DNA from: Apostichopus japonicus
Lineage: Eukaryota > Echinodermata > Holothuroidea > Aspidochirotida > Stichopodidae
DNA: 64,000 nucleotides
Assembly (NCBI RefSeq): GCF_037975245.1
Contig: NC_092562.1
Span: 19,789,054-19,853,053 of the forward strand
Reading direction: 5' to 3'
Part shown: in pieces, positions 13,055 through 21,646 of the stretch
Layout of the letters: the number at the start of each line of letters is the position of its first letter
Position numbering within the stretch: the stretch's first letter is position 1
Notes under the pieces: model-generated
What the model was told of the DNA's origin: nothing
Database searches by the model: none
What the model saw: the letters and a program-made list of their open reading frames with translations, nothing else
Program-made: the position numbers and the translations under genes

Positions 13055-16000
13055 TAGGACAAAATAATGGAACAGATGAGATGTTTCTTCAAGCATGTAT
13101 TTCAAGTAAGGCCGTACCTCCCATGTGACAAGAAGCTTCGTTCCATCTCCTGGCACTTTTTCAACTGACAGTATTTTCGGTGGAATGTCAGGTTCTGTAT
13201 TAAGGGAAATTTAAAAAAAAATTCATTCATCTGCAATTTCTTTAAGGTAAATTTGTCGTATGAAAAGCTAATATATTACAAGTGTCTTGTGTTATTTGTG
13301 TTCATCATTAGGAATATAACGAGACGAAATAAAAACTAAAAGTGGAATTCTTACTTTCAGAGAAGGTATATTTTCTCATTGTGGTCCCTAGATTACTTTC
13401 AACACCCACGGCATTGACCACACCAATAGCGAGCTCATACTCGGTACACCTGTGTAATCCACTGATATGGACGGATCGTAAAGTGTTATCCGGTATCACC
13501 ACCGATGACATATTCGATGTAGGACCATGTTTCAAGTTCCGGTAGTGAATTATGAACTTAAAACCCAGTGACGCAGGACACTTCAAATGGCTGGTGTCTT
13601 TAAACTGAGGAAATTCAATTGTTAAAAGTTATATAGGTTGAAGAAAAAACATTATTTGTTAGAGCGGTATTCAAATCCAGGCGTGGATCCAGTTTTGGTA
13701 TAGGGTGTGGTGGTGTACTCCCCCACCCCCCCCCTCCCCCCCCCCCCATTTTTCAACCTTACAAAACAATTCAAAGTATTAAGTAGCACAACCTTACGTT
13801 ATAGACGTAATTTATAGTCTAAATATGAATCAGAATGCACCATCATATAATGTCTATTGTATTATTTTGTCTGGCGGAGAGACGCTCCCAGACCTCCCTA
13901 CATTAGGGAGTGGCTCCAACTACCCCTGAGCGAATCCCCCTATATATAATCCAAGATCCGTCACTTAGTCCATGTGACCTACACATATTTCTACGGTCTC
14001 AGTTTTACCCATAACTTACTTGGAATATCGAACCTCGCAGAACCATTTTTTACGATGGGGGGGGGGGGGGGGGGGAGGTGGGTGGACCGGGGAAGCAAGT
14101 CTGAAACCGCAGTTCTGTATACCTTGCATGATTTTTTCGGTTGCTTAGGTCCATAAGGACGTTTTCTTGGTTTCTATTGTCCTTGAGAAGCATGTATTTA
14201 TTCTACATGGTATCCCTTGGTTAAAGAGGAACCAAGTGTCCCAAGTTTTTGATGAAACAAGATTCAATAAAAAAAAAATAATAAAGTGGCCACAGTCTTA
14301 TAACACGCCATATGTGTCAACTTGACACTCCTGACGCAGGTTTACAGTCTTGTTCAAGGTCAAGGCCCTCTCACACGACTTTGCAACTTAACCCTGGTCA
14401 TTGGTAACTTGTCACACCCACACATCAAAGTGTGCACAATTCAACCAATCTCTCCTGGGGCACTACATTGCACCACATCTACGTGTCCCCCAGGGGACTT
14501 CCCATATATGGTGCAGCCACAAACCGGCGCACACAACTATATTTACCTCGCAAGTCACCTCGCAAGTCCCCATTTATACACCTGGGTGAAGAGAAGCAAT
14601 GGAGATAAAGTGCCTTGCCCAAGGACAAAACGCAATGATCTGACCAGGACATGAACCTATCGTCCTTAGATCACCAGTCCACTGCCTTAACTACTTGACC
14701 ACAATGCCCCCACAATAAACCCGTACGTATATATTTTGCCACTTTTCGAGGTGCCAAAGTTGAACTTTTGCTAATATCTGTATGTGTTATATGTCAAACT
14801 CTATGACTATTATATATATACCTAAGCAAAGAATGTGTTTCCCTCCTATATTTAACTGTTTACTCTGCGAGCGACTTTTAAGGTAAACATTTATTCCACC
14901 CAAACCGTTAAAGTAGACGGATATCATTCATGCTAGAAATCAATAGTGTTCCAATTCATTGAATTTTCTGTTATTAATAGCAAATGAATAACGATAAACC
15001 AACAAATCTTATTTGATAAAACAACATTTCGTTCTCTGTTGAGTTCGTTCGTGTCGTGTGTTTAATTCAAGTGAAGAGAAAGAATACACACTCTTGTTTA
15101 CAAATGCAAAATCCACTTTATAGAAAATGGTGACGATTTCGTGACAAATTTGTACGGACTTACCTCCCATTTCAACTTTAATTTACCCTTATCGCCTTCC
15201 AAAGCTGCCAGGGATGTCAATGTGGGCGGATTATCCGGTTCTGTTGATTAAATATATAAGGAACTTACATCATATTAATGTATATATACATTTGTGAATG
15301 AAAATTGTACGATGACTCGCCAAATTGAACGTAAATACAATGTCAGGCGTTTGTTGTTTGCAAATGAAAACGAAAAGTGTGAAATGTTGTGTATAGTTTC
15401 GAAATTACTATATACAGTTTGTTGAATTAATATTTTATCAAGCTTCATTCAAAACAAATAATGCTAACGTAAATAGGGCAAGGACGTGTGACATATTTGG
15501 GAAGATTCGAAACGAATTATTCATATAAGCTAATTACGTACTTCTGAAAGGTGGAATTATTAAGTGTGGGTGTCCTTTTTTGTTGTTGATATATGGTAAT
15601 TATTATTTGTGAAGTTTTATGTATAATAATAATATAATAATAATAATAATAATATTAATAATAATAATAATATTATTAATATAGTAATAATCATCAGCAG
15701 TTATTTTTACGACGCTTTGAGCGACCGCAAATGTGGGGAAAACCCGCAAGTGTTTATGGATTTCAGCTTACACGTCGGGTGGCTTCCAATTCAACATTTT
15801 AACTCAAATTTGGATTTTCTTTTTTTAGAAAGTGATTTCAGATGGGAAAACCGTAGATTGCTCTTGGGATGAAAAACCCACCTTACTATGACCCTTCCGG
15901 GTATAGAACCCGTAACCTCCCGATTGCTAAGCCTCATTGCGAAGTAATCTGATCCAAATTTATACAGAAGAGTGTACGCAAACAAACCACTGTCGTAATG

Positions 16001-19000
16001 ACATCTAAAATTCTGACGAGACAGTCTTTCCAATCTATATACTTACTATCAGAGCTTGTTCTCTCCGATTCTTTGTTGCCTTCTGGACCGAGATCGCCAT
16101 CTTGATTTTTTGCCTTCATATAAACTTCATAGACGGTACAGTGTTCTAAACCAGTAACGTTCGCCTCCCTTGCACCTCCCCAAATAACCTGCTCCAGCAC
16201 ATTCTCGGAATTCTCTGCCTTGGCATAAATCACAAAGCTATAGGCACAGACCACTGGCTGGTCATCAAACTAAATCATATGGAGTAAGAAAATGAACCAC
16301 AATATAGTTTTATCAATCATTAAACACGATACTCAAATAAAGAGATCATTATATTAACTTCAAAAGAACATTTTGACTAGAACCTGAAGAGTTTTCTAAG
16401 TCAAAATATCTCATTACGAAACGAAGCCAAAATGCGGAAAAGCGATGAATTTAACGTGATATATAGAATATATCAAATATACCCATATGAAGAAATTATT
16501 ATTATAAATAGTCAAATATGTGTTTTAGATTGCGGTTCAGAAATAAGAATAATACTCTGCATGGTTAACGGTCATCAAATTCAGTATTTTACTTAAAAAA
16601 ATAAAATAAAACTTTTCCTGAGGAGTTTATTTGTCCATGTAGGCCAAATTCCCAGTATAGACGGTAAATGGAGTTACACAAAACGACAAGCAATCTCAGT
16701 TTCGTACAGTAACTTTGGCAGTGAAAACAGTAAGGTGAAGTTTCATAGGCTATACCGTATACCTGACCATTTTGTTATCTAATTCTAGCACCTTAAAGGA
16801 TAAAATGGCTAACTTAAAATTAACTTCAAACGGTATTTAATTAATATTTCAGAAATCACCATGGTGTGTTCTTGAGAATAAAGGCTGTTTGAAGCGTATT
16901 TATATTTTAATTTGGTATAATTGGCATAAAAACTTGTACGGTCTTTGGCAAAGGATAGTTTTGCAATTCCCTTCCCTAAGAAATCAAAATCACTTTTTAA
17001 GAGCATATTGCTCATGAAATGAGATCAACTTACTTCCCATTCTATGAACAATCGCCCTTTCGAGTTTTCATCTAATACTATCCTTGTTATTGATGTGATT
17101 TGCGGAGATGTCGTTATGGCCGACGGAGCTACAAAAGAATTAAAAAAATAATGCACAAATTAAAAACAAAAACCTCCCAAGTTATGAATGAAGTTTTCAA
17201 TGACTGCTCACTATACATCTGGGTAACGAGATATAGTCCTATCGTTACACTATATTATTATGATCTATGCACTGCGAGCTTGTTATAGGTATAGGCCTAT
17301 ACTTGTTTGATTCAGCAATGGGGCATGTAGAATCTTTTATACCCCGCCTCCACCACCCCCCCCCCCTCGCCATGCAGTCCTTTGGTGTAACGAGGGCGCC
17401 ATATTTAAAAAAGTTTACATCTTATAGAGTGTCAGTATGACACAAAAAAATAGCAATCATGTAGTAGTGTTTTCGTTTAAGTCTTATTTCAAAATATAAT
17501 GATGGAGTTGTAAGAAGAAAGAAAAACGACTTGCAACAAATGACATGGCCAGAACTGAATTGTATCTGTCAGGTAAGTCGAATAAAGCCATGTGTGACGT
17601 CATAATGATCTATAAACGTTCAAAATCTTCTTTAATGCTATATAGTTATGCTATACACTCATGATAAAGAAGACTGACAGTTTAGACTCACCCGGGCCTG
17701 TTGTTTTAACGACCAAAGCATTACTGTCTGGACTTTCTCTTTCGGCATAGTTCGAAATAGTCATGTATACTTTGTACTCAGTACATGGTCTCAACCCTCC
17801 CAGATTAGCACCAATATTGTTCCCCGCAAAACTGTTACGGAAATCCTTTTTGCCGAAATCCAGTACCTCTGTCGAAACGTAATACAGGTTATAATGGAAG
17901 GGTTTCGCTGGGTTACATTGAGTTCCTGTTTTCACATACTGAATAAAAAATGATAGAGGAAAAGAGGGAGAAAGAGAGAGGGAGAAAATTGTCGAAAGAT
18001 AAAGAAAATGCGTTTATTTAAATCAAATATATTTAGTAACTTACATGTAAAAAAATCAAATGAATTGCAAAAAGTTTTGATGAGGTAAATTACTCTCAAA
18101 ATGTCAAAACATTGCCGAATTTTTTGAAGGATTGTAATATTTTAACGATTCCAATAACATGTGTATTATACTCACTTTTTGCATACTCTACGATTCGATC
18201 AATTGACATTATAGTTATTTGCTATTTTTCAACGATTTTAACATATTGGACTAATATACGAAATGTTAATCCTTAGAAAAAGGCACAAGGAAGAACGGAG
18301 AACAGCGTTTACAAGAATGTTTTAAATATTTCAACTGCACGCCTTACGGTTTTCTTCAGAAATGATGAAATTGTATTACTTGAAGCGCAACAAAACAACG
18401 TTCACTATATGCTGTTAGTGCATGCGAATAAAGTATATTAAAATATGCTGTAGAAATACACAAACTTTCCGTGTGCTTTTGCTACATAATAAAAGAATTA
18501 ATGAGGTATCGTAAGTTATCATATTTTTTGCCGTCTATAAACGGAAAGATTTAAACACTAAATATGTTATGTATTTGTCCATGCAGTCACCTGCGATGAA
18601 TGACCACGCGCCAGCGAGTTCACTTTCTTTGCTTAATAATATCCGTAACCTTAAACTTGAAGACTATTAGTAAAGATGTATAGGCCTAACTTAATTTGCA
18701 TTTACAATTCTGGGCTGAAGTCGTTGATTAAAAAGTTTTGATTATAACAGCGGATTGAGATCGTTTCGAGCCAGACAAATGCTTGATATCATTATAGGAG
18801 TGTACAATGGAACGATAAAACGGAGGCGAGGAAAGATTTGTGAATGTAGTAGAATTTGCAATAGTATTAACAGGCATATATACATATATGTTAAATCAAT
18901 ATGTTATTTACGAAAATCTCCTTAAACTGTGATACCACCTACCGACCACGTTGCTCTCACTACAGAGTCCGAACCCTTCTGAACGACTTTCTTTAGTACG

Positions 19001-21552
19001 GGGGACTTTGTAGGATCTGGGGAGGACAGAAACATGCAAGTACCATTTATAATGTGATCATATATTTTATTTTCAAACCCTCAGTCCGATAAGAGTTCAT
19101 GTATTTAGCGTTGCTGGACAGGTAACTTTTTCAATTGACAGAACCTAAAAACAGAAAGTAAAAACAATCGCTATAATTTGTAGGAGATAGTCGATTACCA
19201 CAGAAATCACAATTAAACCACGTAATATAGGCCGTCGGATAGTACAGGATAGCAAATGGGACGTAAACATACGCGGGCGGGCGGGCGGGCGGGCGGGCGG
19301 GCGGGCGGGCGGGCGGGCGGGCGGGCGGGCGGGCGGGCGGGCGGGCGGGCGGGCGGGCGGGCGGGCGGGCGGGCGGCGACTGGTGAGTGAGTGGCAGTGG
19401 GTGAGTGGGGGAGAACGGAGTTAGGAAAGACACATTAGGAGGGTAAATATTATTTATTATGAAAGCGTGTGGTCTTACCATGACTATCTGTTATATTATT
19501 TTTCTCTGCAGACGCTGGACCAAGGATACCGTCAGAGCCCAAGACCTTCACTGTAAAAAAATATTGCTCGCAACTCGTTAGTTTATCAACTACAAGTTCG
19601 TTTGAGTTTCCTAGAAATGTTTTCACATATGAAGGAGTTTTTGGTAGACGAATATTTGCTTGTAGACGAAATGGTACGGATGAACACTTAGGCCAATCTG
19701 ATCCTTCATCTGGGAACTAAAGAAAAATAGAAATAATAACAAAAAGAAAGAGACTGAAATATATAAATTCGTACACGTTATATAGAGTGCTTATATCACT
19801 GGGTCTGTGATGGAAAATTTGGAAGTCGACGGTGTGCAGTTGTTATATAGTCTCAAAGGAATTTGTGGAACAGAATGCACAAAGAAGTCACACAGTTTTT
19901 AAATAATCTGTTTTAGAAACATCAAGGGATCTTTATTTGTTGTGATCATGCGATCCATTTAACCCCATCTACCCAAATGGAGCACACTGTTTTCCCCTTA
20001 AAAATGTTATTGAAAAATCACAATTTAATCAGCTATTGGCAATTTTGTGTTCGCGATTTTCAGGATTTTCGTACCCCATCATTTACCGGTGTAAGATAGA
20101 TGACTTAAATTAAATTCGAAAAATAACATCAAAAAGTTATCTAAGTTGATTAAAATCTTAGTGGTCATTCTTAATTTACTATTTTCTTTCTATCGTTAGA
20201 AGTGGTATATTTGCCAAAAAAACTGTTAAATACTAATAAATGTGATACAAAGATCAAACTGATAGATTCACTCTGAAATTATAGACATGAAAAGAAAGAA
20301 AAAAGGAAAGATTTCTCTCCCTATATTGGAACTATATGATATCACACATTTGGAAAATGGTAGCCCGGATCTATTTTTACAGGACTTTTCCTCTTTCCTT
20401 GCTTGTCGAGAATGGTGTGAGGAACAATTTTTTCTACCTTTTTTTTTTTTTTTAATTCTCTTACCTAAAGCACATCCCTAAATAACAATAAAATGTGCAC
20501 AATTACCCAAAACCATTTATTCATTTTCATGCTTCCCAACCGCAACCCTCACCCATCCAAAGAAACTCCTCTCCCACACCCAGCGTATTCTTTGTATATA
20601 CTTACATCAAGATCAACTATTAACTTTATTGCGGTAAGTCCAACTCGTTCAGTTCCTACAATGCGAGGTTTTCCTGTTGGTTCTGTGAAAGATCAAACGT
20701 TGATTTCAGTTAGAAGAAAGCCTTTAGTCAAACTTGTCGTTTCTTCTGGCTTAGTCATTGCGTCATCGTCTTGGATATTATCTCTGTTCAAAGAGATTAC
20801 GGTTCCGTATAGAATGGAAGGTATCGGCAGCGAGTGGATAAACGAGACACACGACTCCTATCCCATTTTTTATCCCTTTCTAATTCGAGCTAGATCTTAA
20901 GAGACGATGAACATAATTTAAAAGGGACAGAATTTTGATCTGCTAGTTACTTTCTAAGCATTGCAGTTTGTGGTGTTAAAGCCCATTGTCCAACTGTAAA
21001 TTAACTTAATTAAATTCAGTTAGGAAGAAAGCCTAAGACTTAATTGATCTCGTAATCTTTGTCGTTTCTTCTTGCTTATTCATCGTCTGGATGTTATCTC
21101 TATTCAAACAGATATCCCGGGTACGCGGAGGAGACGGCGAGAGAAACTTAAGGGTATGGCACTCATCTCTTAATTCCATTTGTCTAAAACTTCGAATCCG
21201 GACCAGATCGTTTGATGAGAGGGTACAGACAATGACCCCATGAGCATAATCTACTGGGACAGGGATTTCATCTGCTAGTGACTTTCTAGCTATTATAGTT
21301 TGTGGTATAGAGTAGCCCAAAGTCCATTTTGCATCTTTTGATTGGTTTTGAAAGATATGTTAGTATAAATATATAAATATATGGAATATAGTGGAATTAC
21401 GACCTTCCTTACCGGTTTCGAACCTCTAAACATACAATCAGCGTCCATAGCCTAGTGGTTAGGGTGTCCGCATAAAAGCGGGAGGCCCATGGTTCGAATT
21501 CGGGTGGAGGCTGGAAGTTTTTCACTGTTCTGGATTTTACAACTCATTACGA

Positions 21553-21646
<94 letters not shown>

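Noticed and set aside
19131-19481. 116-codon frame with Pro-Pro-Ala-Arg repeats
   Set aside because: It is the translation of the (CGGG)n tract and lies next to an FN3 exon in another frame.
20493-20900. 135-codon plus-strand frame
   Set aside because: It is the opposite-strand shadow of the first FN3 exon plus intron duplication; no domain is recognised.
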